A stretch of DNA of 62,897 bases from an uncultured Selenomonadales bacterium (GTDB lineage Bacteria > Bacillota > Negativicutes > Selenomonadales > Selenomonadaceae), in contig CAMUZG010000012.1 of NCBI GenBank assembly GCA_947165145.1, forward strand, positions 1 to 62,897, read 5' to 3'. The position numbers were made by a program, and so were the translations under genes. Numbering within the stretch: the stretch's first letter is position 1; every line of letters begins with the position of its first letter. This document shows, piece after piece, positions 31,919-42,100 of this stretch. Below the pieces are notes generated by a model. It was given only the letters and a program-made list of their open reading frames with translations, searched no databases and was not told where the DNA came from.

Positions 31919-33212
31919 CGAGAATCCCGCCGAAACTTTTCAAACGCCGAAAATTTTTCCGCTACCCGAAAATGTTTTGCGCGACGTGATAAAAAAATTC
32001 CCGACACCGTTCCACATCTACGACGAAAAAAATATCCGCGAGAATTTCCGACGACTGCGCGAGGCTTTCAAATGGGCACCGAGTTTTCGCGAACATTTTG
32101 CCGTTAAAGCCACGCCGAATCCTTACATCGTCGAAATTATGGCGCGTGATGGAGCGGGCACCGATTGCAGTTCAATCGCTGAACTTTTCATCAGCGAGGC
32201 AGCCGGCGTCACGGGCGAAGGTATCATTCTCACGTCTAACGACACGCCTGCCGACGAGTTCCGCAAAGCTTTGGACTTGGGCGCGATTATCAACCTGGAC
32301 GACATCACGCACATCGATTACCTTGAGCGCAACGCTCGACTGCCCGAAATAATTTCGTTCCGCTACAATCCTGCGGACATCATGAACGACGGCAACGACA
32401 TCATCGGACGCCCCGCCGAGGCAAAGTACGGCTTGACGCGCGAACAGATTTTTGAGGCGTACAAAATTTGTCTCGATCGCGGCATTAAACGTTTCGGTCT
32501 GCACACGATGATTGCGTCCAACGAGCGCAAGGCGTCAACGTTCATTTACACGGCGCGGATTATGTTTGAGCTTGCCGTTAAGATTAAAAATCAGCTCGGA
32601 ATCAATTTCGAGTTCGTGAATTTGGGTGGCGGACTCGGCATACCGTACAGCCCCGACGAATTGCCCGTGAATTTGAAAATGGTCGGCGAAGGCGTCGAAA
32701 AACTTTTCCGCGAAATTTTAGTTCCGAATGATTTGGGCAATGTTCGTTTGGCAATGGAAAGCGGTCGTGCAATGACGGGACCTGCGGGCTGGCTCGTGTC
32801 GACTGTCCTGCACAAGAAGAACACTTACAAAAATTATGTCGGGCTCGATGCGTGCATGTCAGATTTGATGCGTCCTGCGCTCTACAACGCCTATCATCAC
32901 ATCACCGTCCTCGGCAAAGAAAATTTCCCCTGCGACAGGATTTACGACGTGACGGGCTCCCTTTGCGAGAACAATGACAAATTCGCAATCGATCGCCGTC
33001 TGCCGCATATCGATATTGGCGACGTGATTGTGATTCACGACACGGGCGCGCACGGTCACGCAATGGGCTTCAATTACAACGGCAAACTTCGGAGCGCGGA
33101 ATTGCTGATTCGTGAGAACGGCAACGTTGAAATGATTCGACGTGCAGAAACTCTCGACGACTACTTTGCCACGCTGAACTTCCCAAACGCCCGCATTGCA
33201 ATTAGGAATTAG
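31911..33212 (+). CDS. lysA: Diaminopimelate decarboxylase
   Basis: PLP-dependent decarboxylation of meso-diaminopimelate to lysine. 433 residues. The PLP lysine is in HFAVKATPNP, with the glycine loop LGGGLGIPYS, the dimer-interface CEN motif (SLCENND) and the C-terminal MGFNYNG. GGAGG is just upstream of ATG 31911 inside the nadE 3' end, so translation is coupled. The C-terminal AIRN is written by the heptamer repeat that follows. A close paralog such as carboxynorspermidine decarboxylase is less likely but not excluded. Confidence 0.88.
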   Translation: MINENPAETFQTPKIFPLPENVLRDVIKKFPTPFHIYDEKNIRENFRRLREAFKWAPSFREHFAVKATPNPYIVEIMARDGAGTDCSSIAELFISEAAGVTGEGIILTSNDTPADEFRKALDLGAIINLDDITHIDYLERNARLPEIISFRYNPADIMNDGNDIIGRPAEAKYGLTREQIFEAYKICLDRGIKRFGLHTMIASNERKASTFIYTARIMFELAVKIKNQLGINFEFVNLGGGLGIPYSPDELPVNLKMVGEGVEKLFREILVPNDLGNVRLAMESGRAMTGPAGWLVSTVLHKKNTYKNYVGLDACMSDLMRPALYNAYHHITVLGKENFPCDRIYDVTGSLCENNDKFAIDRRLPHIDIGDVIVIHDTGAHGHAMGFNYNGKLRSAELLIRENGNVEMIRRAETLDDYFATLNFPNARIAIRN

Positions 33213-33268
33213 GAATTTGAAATTAGGAATTATAATTCCACATTCCTAATTCCTAACTCCAAATTAAA
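33201..33268 (+). repeat. Heptamer intergenic repeat, site 3
   Basis: TTAGGAATTAGGAA units run from within the last lysA codons (providing its TAG stop), followed by an inverted AATTCCTAATTCC run. The two halves can pair. Confidence 0.75.
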
Positions 33269-33270
33269 AA

Positions 33271-33303
33271 AGTCCGCTCGACGTTGGTCGAACGGCTTTT
33301 TTG
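33271..33303. terminator. Bidirectional terminator between lysA and the C_GCAxxG_C_C gene
   Basis: CCGCTCGAC-gttg-GTCGAACGG stem followed by CTTTTTTG on plus and by T residues on minus. Confidence 0.8.
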
Positions 33304-33319
33304 TTGTGACGGCAACAAG

Positions 33320-33724
33320 TCAAGTCAAATTTTCTTCGACGACTTCGACGCCGTGTTTAATGCAGTCGGGGCAGGAACAAAGGACTTTGCCTGTGCCGAC
33401 GCCTTTGAGTTCACGGCAGGTGATTGATCCGCATTTGTCGCGAAAACTCGTCAGCATTGCCTTAGAAATTTTCATCGTCGCGGCTTTGGATTTTGGTGCG
33501 TCGAGATTGCCGTTGCTGTTCTTCAAGCCCGCAATTAACAATCCGCCCGTCAATGCGCCGCAAACGCCGTCCATAGTGCCCATACCCGCGCCGAAGCCTT
33601 CGGTTGCACGGAATAGAATTTCTTTCGGCACGTCGACCAAATCAGCGCAGGCGACCGCCACAGCTTGCGAACAGCTGTAGCCTTTGCGATGAAGTTCGTC
33701 GGCAAGTTGAATTCTGTTGCTCAT
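33320..33724 (-). CDS. C_GCAxxG_C_C family redox-type protein
   Basis: 134 residues. Spaced cysteines and glycines match this small family: CSQAVAVAC, GAGMGTMDGVCGALTGG, the KCGSITCREL pair and a C-terminal CSCPDC. Members are thought to be redox active, possibly with metal or disulfide chemistry; function is not established. The ATG at 33724 has AAAGGAG eight bases upstream; the longer frame to 33853 lies inside dacA. It starts 14 bases after the carboxypeptidase stop and probably shares its transcript. Confidence 0.87.
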   Translation of the reverse strand: MSNRIQLADELHRKGYSCSQAVAVACADLVDVPKEILFRATEGFGAGMGTMDGVCGALTGGLLIAGLKNSNGNLDAPKSKAATMKISKAMLTSFRDKCGSITCRELKGVGTGKVLCSCPDCIKHGVEVVEENLT

Positions 33725-33737
33725 GTTAAGCTCTCCT

Positions 33738-35030
33738 TTATGCGAAAAGACCGCGAATTTTGTTGAGTAGCAGTCGGAAGAAAGATTTTTGTTCAACGTC
33801 AAGCGTCGTGACAACGTCGACTGAAGCCGCCTCACGACCGTCAGGCAGCACAACGCGTATCTTGCCGATTGTCTCGCCGCTCGTTATCGGTGCGTTCAAC
33901 GTTTCGGGCAAATCGTAGACGAGACTGTAAGCGTTACTTTCGCCGCCGTCAAATACCGGCATGATAATTTCGCCCGCCGTTTTGACCGGCATTGATTTGC
34001 GACGACCCGAAGTTATCGGCAACGTCTTGACGATTTGACCAGGCTCAATCAATTTCTGCGACGACACGCGCCCGAAACCGTAGTCGAACAGGAAAATCGA
34101 ATCGTTCCAGATGTAAAGACTGTCGAGCACGACGGCGATAAGTTGAACGTCATTTTGTTTGGCGGAGGCGACAAGACAACGTCCCGCCGCGTCGGTGTAG
34201 CCCGTCTTGACGCCATTGGCACCGCGATAAAGCCACAGCATTTGATTTTCATTGCGCAGGAGTTTCGTGCTGTCGTGAATCCACGGGAAAGAAACTTCCT
34301 TCGCGCTGATGATTTCTTCAAAGTGCGGGAGCGTGAAACCGTGAGCCGCCATTAACGCCAAATCGCGAGCCGTGGTGTAGTGTTCGGAGTCGGGCAAACC
34401 GTTAGCGTTCGTGAAATTCGTGCCGGTTGCGCCGAGTTCTTGAGCGCGTTTAGTCATTCGTGCCGCGAATTCCGCGACAGTTCCGCCGCAGTGTTCGGCA
34501 ATGGCAATCGCGCCGTCGTTGCCGCTGATTAACATCATGCCGTAAAGCAATTCGCCGAGCGGAATTTTTTCGTTGACGTCAAGCCAAAGCGTCGAACCGT
34601 CAGCGTTGTAGGCACCTGGTCCGACCGTGACAATTTCGTCAAGCTGATTGCTTTCGAGCGCGGTTATGAGCGTCATCATCTTCGTCGTGCTTGCGGGGAA
34701 CATGCGTCGATCGGCGTTGCGTTCGTAGAGGACGTGCCCTGTTGACGCCTCAATGACGATAGCCGCAGTGGCAGTGACGTTCGGCAACGGGTCATCTGGT
34801 GCAACGGGTCGAGTGTTCTCGATTGGCGTGACGGAGTAGCCCGGGTTCATGCCCGAATTCTCGGAAGTAAGCGTCTTTTGCATGGGACGAGCAATTTCGC
34901 CGCGCGGAGCCTCGTCTAATCGCATGAGTTCGGAAGCGGGCATTCGTCCTTCGGGAGCCGCCTCGACGCTCAACATTATGAGCGGGATTGCAATTATCGC
35001 CGCCAAAGTTTTTTTCAAGTTCAAAGCCAT
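33738..35030 (-). CDS. D-alanyl-D-alanine carboxypeptidase (PBP5/DacA-type)
   Basis: 430 residues. It trims the terminal D-Ala from peptidoglycan stem peptides in the periplasm. A signal peptide covers about residues 1-25. The three penicilloyl-serine motifs are PASTTKMMT (SxxK), SGN in MLISGNDGA, and KTG in NGVKTGYTD. The PBP5-type beta domain and a C-terminal amphipathic membrane helix (RLLLNKIRGLF) complete it. A 60-residue unstructured segment separates signal and catalytic domain. GGAG lies only four bases from the ATG. Strong promoter upstream. Confidence 0.94.
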   Translation of the reverse strand: MALNLKKTLAAIIAIPLIMLSVEAAPEGRMPASELMRLDEAPRGEIARPMQKTLTSENSGMNPGYSVTPIENTRPVAPDDPLPNVTATAAIVIEASTGHVLYERNADRRMFPASTTKMMTLITALESNQLDEIVTVGPGAYNADGSTLWLDVNEKIPLGELLYGMMLISGNDGAIAIAEHCGGTVAEFAARMTKRAQELGATGTNFTNANGLPDSEHYTTARDLALMAAHGFTLPHFEEIISAKEVSFPWIHDSTKLLRNENQMLWLYRGANGVKTGYTDAAGRCLVASAKQNDVQLIAVVLDSLYIWNDSIFLFDYGFGRVSSQKLIEPGQIVKTLPITSGRRKSMPVKTAGEIIMPVFDGGESNAYSLVYDLPETLNAPITSGETIGKIRVVLPDGREAASVDVVTTLDVEQKSFFRLLLNKIRGLFA

Positions 35031-35061
35031 CTCTCCTTAACAAAGCAGAAAAATCCCGTTC

Positions 35062-35090
35062 ATTATAAATTCACCATGCTGTCTTGTCAA
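35062..35090 (-). promoter_or_regulatory. Consensus promoter of the carboxypeptidase gene
   Basis: Minus strand TTGACA (35085-35090), 17 bases, TATAAT (35062-35067): both hexamers perfect. Confidence 0.88.
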
Positions 35091-35234
35091 AAAGAAAACG
35101 GCTGGCTTTTAGCTATCAGCTTTCAGCAGATTTTCCTGACAGCTATTTTAAAATCTGTCGAACGGCTTTAAAATTTCGGCGCAACGGTGTAGAATAGGCG
35201 CGTTTGAAATTTTATCGACAAAGGAGCAAGGTTT

Positions 35235-36872
35235 ATGCCCGTTATGGAATATCTTGAGCGCAATGCCGAACTTTACGGTGATGAGATTGCGCTCGTGGAA
35301 TTGAATCCTGCCGTGGCGGACGGTCGCCGCATGACGTGGAAAGAATACAGTTTAATCGAGTCCACAAGCTTCGCGCCGTATCGTCGTGAAATTACGTGGC
35401 GTGTCTTCAACGAGAAGGCAAATCGTTGCGCAAACCTGCTGATTGAACGCGGTGTTCGTCGCGGCGACAAAGTTGCAATCATCATGTACAACTGCTTGGA
35501 ATGGTTGCCGATTTATTTTGGCGTGCTCAAAGCTGGTGCGATTGCCGTGCCGTTCAATTTCCGTTACGACGCCGCCGAAATTTTGTACTGCGCGGAACTT
35601 GCCGAAGTCGACGTGATTATTTTCGGACCCGAATTCATCGGGCGCATTGAGATTAACGCCGAACGTCTCAGCAAAGGTCGATTGCTCATTTACGTCGGCG
35701 ACAACTGCCCAAGTTTTGCCGAAAGCTATCACATTATGGTTGACGATTGCTCAAGCGCGAAGCCCGACGTCGGCACGATTTCCGAAGACGATTTCGGCGC
35801 GATTTACTTTTCATCGGGCACGACGGGTTTTCCGAAGGCAATTCTTCACAAACACCAAAGCTTGACGCAGGCCGCGCAGATGGAACAACGTCATCACCGC
35901 ACGGGTCGTGACGACAATTTTCTTTGCATACCGCCGCTTTATCACACGGGCGCGAAATTTCATTGGATGGGCAGTTTAGTCGCTGGCTCGAAAGCTGTTT
36001 TGCTCAAAGGCACGAAGCCCGAAATTATTTTGGACGCCGTCAGCAAGGAGCAATGTACAATCGTTTGGCTGTTGGTGCCGTGGGCGCAGGATATTGTTGA
36101 CGCACTCGACCGCGGCGATTTGAATTTGGAAGATTATAAACTTGACCAGTGGCGGCTCATGCATATCGGTGCGCAACCTGTCCCGCCCAGTTTGATTCGT
36201 CGTTGGAAAAAATATTTTCCGCACCACGACTACGACACGAATTACGGGCTCAGCGAATCGACAGGACCTGGCTGCGTTCATCTCGGTTTGGACAACGTCG
36301 ACAAAGTTGGAGCTATCGGCGTGCCCGGTTATCGTTGGCAGTGCAAGATTGTCGACGAACTCGGCGTTGAAGTCATTCGCGGCGACGTCGGCGAACTTTG
36401 CGTCAAAGGTCCCGGCGTTATGACGTGCTACTACAACGACCCGAAAGCGACTGCTGAAGTTTTAAAAGACGGCTGGCTTTTGACGGGCGACATGGCTCAT
36501 CAAGACAAGGACGGCTTTTATTTTCTCGTCGACCGCAAGAAAGATGTTATCGTCAGCGGCGGCGAAAATATTTATCCCGTGCAGATTGAAGACTTCCTGC
36601 ACAAATTCCACAAGGTTAAAGACGTGGCGGTTATCGGCTTGCCTGACCGTCGGCTCGGCGAAATTTCTGCGGCGATTGTCGAACTTCAACCGAACGTCAC
36701 CTGCACCGAAGAAGAAATTAACAATTTCTGCCTCGACTTGCCGCGCTACAAACGCCCGAAGAAAATTATCTTCGCCGAAGTGCCACGCAATGCTACAGGC
36801 AAAATCGAAAAGCCCGTTCTGCGCAAACGCTACGGTGCTGATAAACTCGTCGCACTAGAAAATCGTAGCTGA
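35235..36872 (+). CDS. Acyl-CoA synthetase / AMP-binding enzyme
   Basis: 545 residues, class I adenylate-forming enzyme. ATP-binding P-loop FSSGTTGFPKA near residue 197, NYGLSESTG (A5 motif), TGDMAHQDKDGFYFLVDRKKD (A7-A8 hinge), and the catalytic A10 lysine in NATGKIEK. No extra carrier domain. It activates an acid as its acyl-AMP and then acyl-CoA; the substrate is unknown. AAGGAGCAAGG precedes the ATG. It stands alone between a poorly defined promoter and a strong terminator. Confidence 0.92.
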   Translation: MPVMEYLERNAELYGDEIALVELNPAVADGRRMTWKEYSLIESTSFAPYRREITWRVFNEKANRCANLLIERGVRRGDKVAIIMYNCLEWLPIYFGVLKAGAIAVPFNFRYDAAEILYCAELAEVDVIIFGPEFIGRIEINAERLSKGRLLIYVGDNCPSFAESYHIMVDDCSSAKPDVGTISEDDFGAIYFSSGTTGFPKAILHKHQSLTQAAQMEQRHHRTGRDDNFLCIPPLYHTGAKFHWMGSLVAGSKAVLLKGTKPEIILDAVSKEQCTIVWLLVPWAQDIVDALDRGDLNLEDYKLDQWRLMHIGAQPVPPSLIRRWKKYFPHHDYDTNYGLSESTGPGCVHLGLDNVDKVGAIGVPGYRWQCKIVDELGVEVIRGDVGELCVKGPGVMTCYYNDPKATAEVLKDGWLLTGDMAHQDKDGFYFLVDRKKDVIVSGGENIYPVQIEDFLHKFHKVKDVAVIGLPDRRLGEISAAIVELQPNVTCTEEEINNFCLDLPRYKRPKKIIFAEVPRNATGKIEKPVLRKRYGADKLVALENRS

Positions 36873-36885
36873 ACATTTCCGCTTG

Positions 36886-36910
36886 CCTCCGATAACGTCG
36901 GAGGTTTTTT
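36886..36910 (+). terminator. Terminator of the acyl-CoA synthetase gene
   Basis: Perfect CCTCCGA-taacg-TCGGAGG stem followed by TTTTTT. Confidence 0.92.
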
Positions 36911-36925
36911 GTTGCAGAAAAAAAC

Positions 36926-37564
36926 TCAACGCTCACCGCGAAACTTTTTGTCAAGCAGTACGGTTATCAGCGCGAAGAAAATTATTTCGCCGAAGATCAT
37001 CGCCACGAAGATTGCGGCGGGCAATTCAGTCGCGGGCGTCGCGAAGATGTGCTTCATCAAAATTCTGTCGCCGACACGATTCAAGTACATTCCCGCCAAA
37101 CCGATTGCCGATAACGTCACGATTATCGCGCCGAAAATTTTTCCCGTGCTGAAAAATTTCATCAGCCGTTGCCGCAACTCTTGCCAATGTAGTCCGACGT
37201 GCACGCCGATAAAAATCATCATGACGAACGGTAACGCGACGTGCAGTTGGTGGAGCGTCATGTTGCGCCGCAGTTCAGGGCTAACCGCGTCCGTGAATAG
37301 GTAATTCGACATGCACACGCCGCTAACGAAAATGATTGCCGCGCAGATTATCAACGCGAAATTCGTCGTCAAGGAAATAATTTTCCTCGGCGACATTTTT
37401 TTTGTCAGAGAGACAAACCGCCGCCGATTTATCGCAACGTGGAAGGTAAAGCCGACCGTCAGCGCGACGCCTAAAATTTCGTGCAGGACTTTGGGCAGAA
37501 AATGAAAACTCATCTCGGCGACGAACAGCACGATTAAAATCACATCAAGCCAAAAATTTCTCAT
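36926..37564 (-). CDS. DUF4405-type membrane protein
   Basis: 212 residues with about five hydrophobic helices. His residues recur in predicted helices (FHFLPKVLHE, FTFHVAIN, LHQLHVAL, GVHVGLHW), a pattern seen in DUF4405 and cytochrome-b-like proteins that may bind heme. Function unknown. The ATG at 37564 uses AGGA within the adjacent heptamer repeat as its ribosome binding site. It is downstream of the sugar-phosphate transferase gene with only the repeat between them. Confidence 0.8.
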   Translation of the reverse strand: MRNFWLDVILIVLFVAEMSFHFLPKVLHEILGVALTVGFTFHVAINRRRFVSLTKKMSPRKIISLTTNFALIICAAIIFVSGVCMSNYLFTDAVSPELRRNMTLHQLHVALPFVMMIFIGVHVGLHWQELRQRLMKFFSTGKIFGAIIVTLSAIGLAGMYLNRVGDRILMKHIFATPATELPAAIFVAMIFGEIIFFALITVLLDKKFRGER

Positions 37565-37566
37565 AA

Positions 37567-37613
37567 GCAATTCCTAATTCCAAATTCCTAATTCCTAATT
37601 CCTAATTCCAAAT
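37567..37613 (-). repeat. Heptamer intergenic repeat, site 4
   Basis: Four to five AATTCCT units in near-perfect tandem with 7-nt period fill the 49-base gap. They follow the TGA of the sugar transferase and provide AGGA ahead of the next ATG. Confidence 0.8.
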
Positions 37614-39050
37614 TCAATACGCGCCTTTACCGCTGAAGACAGCCTTGACGGTCTTGAACAGATACATGATGTCAATCCAAACCGACCAGTTGCGGACGTA
37701 CCACGTATCCATCGCAACGCGTTCGGGGTAAGTGGTGTCGCTCCTGCCGCTGACTTGCCACATGCCCGTTATACCAGGTAGCACCATATAATATTCGCGG
37801 ATATTTTTGCCGTAACGGACGACTTCGGCTTGAACAATCGGACGCGGTCCAACCAAACTCATTTCGCCGCGAATCACATTCCACAACTGCGGCAATTCGT
37901 CAAGGCTCGTACGACGCAGAAATTTTCCAACTCTCGTGACGCGCGGGTCATCGGTCAATTTGAAAGTTTCTTCCCATTCGCGACGAGCATCGGGATTTTC
38001 CGCCAAATATTTTTTAAGCTTCTCTTCGGCGTCGGGAACCATCGTTTGAAATTTGTAGCAGGAAAATTTTTTGCCTGCGGCTCCAACGCGTCGGTGAGCA
38101 AAGATAACGTGTCCGCGATTCTCAATAGCCACGGCAATCGCAATTCCAATCAGAACCGGCGAAATCATCAGCCCGCCGAAAATCGTTAGCGTCAAGTCGA
38201 AAATTCTTTTGAAAGCGCGATTGTACGGTCGCGATAGATTATTGCGCAGGTTGAGCATCAAAATTTTTTCGCTGAATAAAATCGCGGGCTCGACGCTCGA
38301 CATCGGCGTTCCAATCAAATCGGGCACGAACGAAATATTTTTGACGTGCGGCTGAATTTCGCTGATTAGTTCTTGCAATTTGAGTTTGTCGAGACCAGGC
38401 GCGGCGATGATGACGGTTTGGACGTTCGCGGCACGAATTACCCCGCGTGAATCTTTGAAGCCGCCGAGTATCGGGAAATTTTTCGGCAAGTTCGCGCTGA
38501 CGGGGTGGTCGTCAATCAAGCCGAGAACTTTGTATCGGTAGCCCAAATCGGATTGCCAAAAATTTATCAGCCGTTCGCCCGTGAGTCCCGCGCCAATCAA
38601 AATTATCGGCTCGTAAAAAATATTTCGTAGCTTGAGAAACTTGAGCACGGCGTAACGAATCAAGCAGACGTTAATCAGCACGAACAGCCCGAACAGCGCG
38701 ATAAACAGCCGCGATGATTGCTCGCTCGCCTTGAGGAAGTAAATCAAGATGATTGACGCAATCCAGCCCGCGAAGACCGATTGAAAGATGTCGCGCATTG
38801 TGTCGACGACGGGTTTCATTTGCCGATATGAACGCGATTGACCGAGGAAGATGATAAACAGCAGCGGCACCCAACCGTAAATGTAAGCGTCGGAATAGAG
38901 ATACGTGACGCGATTCCAATAGTCGAGCCAATCGCGCAGAATGAAGGCAAGGTGTTCGCTGAGCACGACGCCGACATAATCGAACAGCAGGAAGACGATC
39001 GGCGGCACGAATGCGGTTAAGGTCGTCGAATTTTTTTTTGCGGGAGACAT
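37614..39050 (-). CDS. Undecaprenyl-phosphate sugar-1-phosphate transferase (WbaP/polyprenyl glycosylphosphotransferase)
   Basis: 478 residues. Four to five N-terminal helices (to about 150), a Rossmann-like domain with ILIGAGLTGERLI, a fifth long hydrophobic helix near 290, and a C-terminal phosphotransferase domain. That domain carries KFQTMVPDA, LRRTSLDELPQLWNV, MSLVGPRP and LPGITGMWQVSGR. It loads the first sugar phosphate onto undecaprenyl phosphate to start O-antigen, capsule or exopolysaccharide synthesis. The start at 39050 has AAAGGA six bases upstream; the frame extends to 39125 without a site. Confidence 0.93.
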   Translation of the reverse strand: MSPAKKNSTTLTAFVPPIVFLLFDYVGVVLSEHLAFILRDWLDYWNRVTYLYSDAYIYGWVPLLFIIFLGQSRSYRQMKPVVDTMRDIFQSVFAGWIASIILIYFLKASEQSSRLFIALFGLFVLINVCLIRYAVLKFLKLRNIFYEPIILIGAGLTGERLINFWQSDLGYRYKVLGLIDDHPVSANLPKNFPILGGFKDSRGVIRAANVQTVIIAAPGLDKLKLQELISEIQPHVKNISFVPDLIGTPMSSVEPAILFSEKILMLNLRNNLSRPYNRAFKRIFDLTLTIFGGLMISPVLIGIAIAVAIENRGHVIFAHRRVGAAGKKFSCYKFQTMVPDAEEKLKKYLAENPDARREWEETFKLTDDPRVTRVGKFLRRTSLDELPQLWNVIRGEMSLVGPRPIVQAEVVRYGKNIREYYMVLPGITGMWQVSGRSDTTYPERVAMDTWYVRNWSVWIDIMYLFKTVKAVFSGKGAY

Positions 39051-39104
39051 AAACTTTCCTTTCGGCTCAAAAATTTTTGCGCTTATTCTAACACAAAGTT
39101 TGCA

Positions 39105-39133
39105 AACAAAAAAATCCGCCAGCAACGTGACGG
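39105..39133 (-). terminator. Terminator of the RTX-repeat gene
   Basis: Minus strand CCGTCA-cgttgc-TGGCGG stem with one wobble pair, followed by ATTTTTTTG. Confidence 0.65.
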
Positions 39134-39155
39134 GAAAATTTTTTATGAGCCGAGA

Positions 39156-42100
39156 TTATTTTTTAACGAACTTGTTGCCGCTAAGCTGATAAGTATCGTC
39201 GTTGACATGGAAAGTTGTCGCGGTGAAATCGGTCAGCGTGATTGCCTTCGCTGTCGAGCCGACTTTGAAATAAATTTCTTTCTTCGAACTGTTGTAAGAC
39301 GTTGAGAATGTTCCCGTGATTTGGAGCAAGTCTCCGTTGTCGAAGCCCGTGATTGTATCTTTGCCGTCGCCGTCGCCGTAAATAAACGTGTCGGAACCGT
39401 CGCCGCCTTTGAGATAATCGTTGCCGAGACCGCCTTTGAGCAAGTCATTACCAATGCCGCCCCAGAGCGAGTCTTTGCCGCTTCCGCCGTACAGTGAATC
39501 GTTGCCGCTTTGTCCGTAAATTTTATCGTCACCTGCTTGACCGTAGAGCAAATCGTTACCATCGCCGCCGGTGAGAGTGTCTTTACCGTTGCCTGCAGTG
39601 ATTTTGTCGTCCCCCGCCAAGCCGCTGAGCGAATCGTTGCCATTGCCGCCCTTAATTGAATTGTTCAGCGAGTTGCCCGCGATTTTTACAGCAGTCGTGC
39701 GTTTAGAGGCGTCGATTGTCTTAACTGCAGAGCCAACTGTCACGGGAGATTTGGTCGAATTGGTTACGGTCTTGAGTGTCGAATTGCCTGTACCGTATTT
39801 TCTAGTGGACTCGTTGCCGTTCGCGTCGATTATGGTGATATTTTGATTCTTGCCTCCTGTGACGGTTAATTTGCCCGTGTCGAGCGTGAAGACGACATCA
39901 GAGCCGTTGACGGTCGCGCTTTTGATTGACGCGTTAGAGAGTTTGATTTTGTCTTGACCAGCCGTGAAGTCGGCGATAACGTCGTTGCCCGCGCTGTAGA
40001 TGAAAATGTCGTTGCCGTCGCCACCTTTGAGATAATCGTCACCTGCACCGCCGCTGAGCGAATCATTGCCGATGCCGCCGTACAGTGAATCATTTCCGTT
40101 CTGACCGTAGAGCTTATCGTTGCCCGACTGTCCATAGAGTAAATCATTGCCATTACCGCCGCTGAGAGTATCCGCACCATCGCCGCCGCTGAGCGTGTCT
40201 TTATTTGAACCGCCTTTAATTGAATTGTTCAGAGCGTTGCCCGTAATTTTAACGGCGGTCGTGCGTGTCGAGGCGTCGACGTTTTTAATTGCCGAGCCGA
40301 TTGACACGGGGGATTTTGTCGAATTGGTGACGGTCTTCAGCGTCGAGTTATCTGAGCCGCCGCCGCTTAATGTGCCTTTGATGTTGACGCTCGAAAGACT
40401 TGCCGCGCCGACCAAAGTTATCTTGCCGTCTCCGACCGTGACAATGACATCTGAGCCGCTCTTTTTAGTCGAGTAGGAGCCGCCGCCGATTGACAGCGTG
40501 GAATCTGCACGGAAACCGTAAACAATGTCATTACCATCGCCCGAAGTGTACTTGAATACAACATTTGAGACTTCCTCAGAATAAAATCCGTTGTAATTAT
40601 TGTAAATAGTGTCGTTACCCGCGCCAGAGTTGATTGTAACTTGCGAACCATAGTTATTAATTGAATCATTGCCTATGCCGCCGTTAATCGAAACACTGTT
40701 GTCCCAGTTTTTGATTGCGTCGTTGCCTGTGCCTCCATCAATCGTTACGCCGTCAGCATCGTTGTAGATGTAGTCGTTGCCTTTGCCGCCATAGATTGAA
40801 ACGTTGTAAGTCATGTTTTCGTAGCCTTCGTTGTTGATTGAATCGTCACCTGTACCGCCGTCAATTGTCACGCTGTCGCCAGTGTTAGATATGTGGTCGT
40901 TGCCTTCGTCGCCGCTGATTGTGACGCTGTCGCCAGAGTTGTTAAGGTGATCGTTGCCCGCGCCACCATTTATTGAAACGTTTGTGCCATTGCTACGAAT
41001 TGAATCGTTGCCCGCGCCGCTTTTGATTGTGACGTTCGAGCCGCCGTCATGCGAAGAACCATCCCACCAACCGCCATTGTAGATTGAATCGTTGCCACTC
41101 GTGCCGCTTAAAAGAGTATTGGACTTCTCGTTGTAAATCAGAGTGGAGTTGCTTGAATCGCCGCCGCTCAATGTGCCTTTTATGTTGACGTTTGAAAGAC
41201 TCGCCGCGCCGCCCAAAGTTATCTTGCCGTCTCCGACCGTGACAATGACATCTGAGCCGCTCTTTTTAGTCGAGTAGGAACCGCTCGTGATTGATAGCGT
41301 TGAATTCGATTTGAAGCCGTATACAATGTCGTTGCCGTCGCCTGAGCTGTACTTAAACACGACATTTGAACCGACGGAATCATCGTCGTAGTAAATACTG
41401 CCGTCAGATTGACGATAACAGTCATTATAAAACGTATCGTTTCCCGCACCGCCGGTAATCGTCACATAGTCGCCGCTACTCTCAATAGAATCGTTGCCAG
41501 TTCCCGCGTCGATTGTGACGCTGTTGCCGCTGTTGTAAATGTAATCGTTGCCGTTGCCACCGTCGATTGTTGCGTTGTCGGGCTGTATGGTTTCCCATTT
41601 CTCAGTTTCATTGTTCCATCGTTTGATACCGAGGTTGTAAATGTAATCGTTACCCGCACCGCCGTCGATTGTTACCGAATTGCCAGTGTTGTTAATTTCA
41701 TCGTTGCCTGCGCCACTGTTGATTGTGACGTTCTCGCCGCCGTTGTTAATGTAATCGTCGCCATCGCCGCCGCTGATTGTTGCGTTGTCGCCCTCGTTGA
41801 CAATTCTATCGTCATCTTCGTTGCCGTCAATCGTCACACTTTCGCCGTCATTTATGATTTCATCGTCGCCCATACCTCCGCTTATCGAAACGTTCGAGCC
41901 GTAGTAATTCACAATGCGATCGTTGCCCTCGCCGCCGTTGATTGTGACGTTCGAGCCGCCGCTTATCGACGTGTTGTCGCCTTGGTTGACGATATAATCG
42001 TTTTCCGTGCCGCCGTTGATTGTTACTCTGTAGCCCAAGTAGTTGTAGAGATTATCTGCGCCTGCACCGCCGAAGATTGAGACATTGTTGCCCTTCCAGT

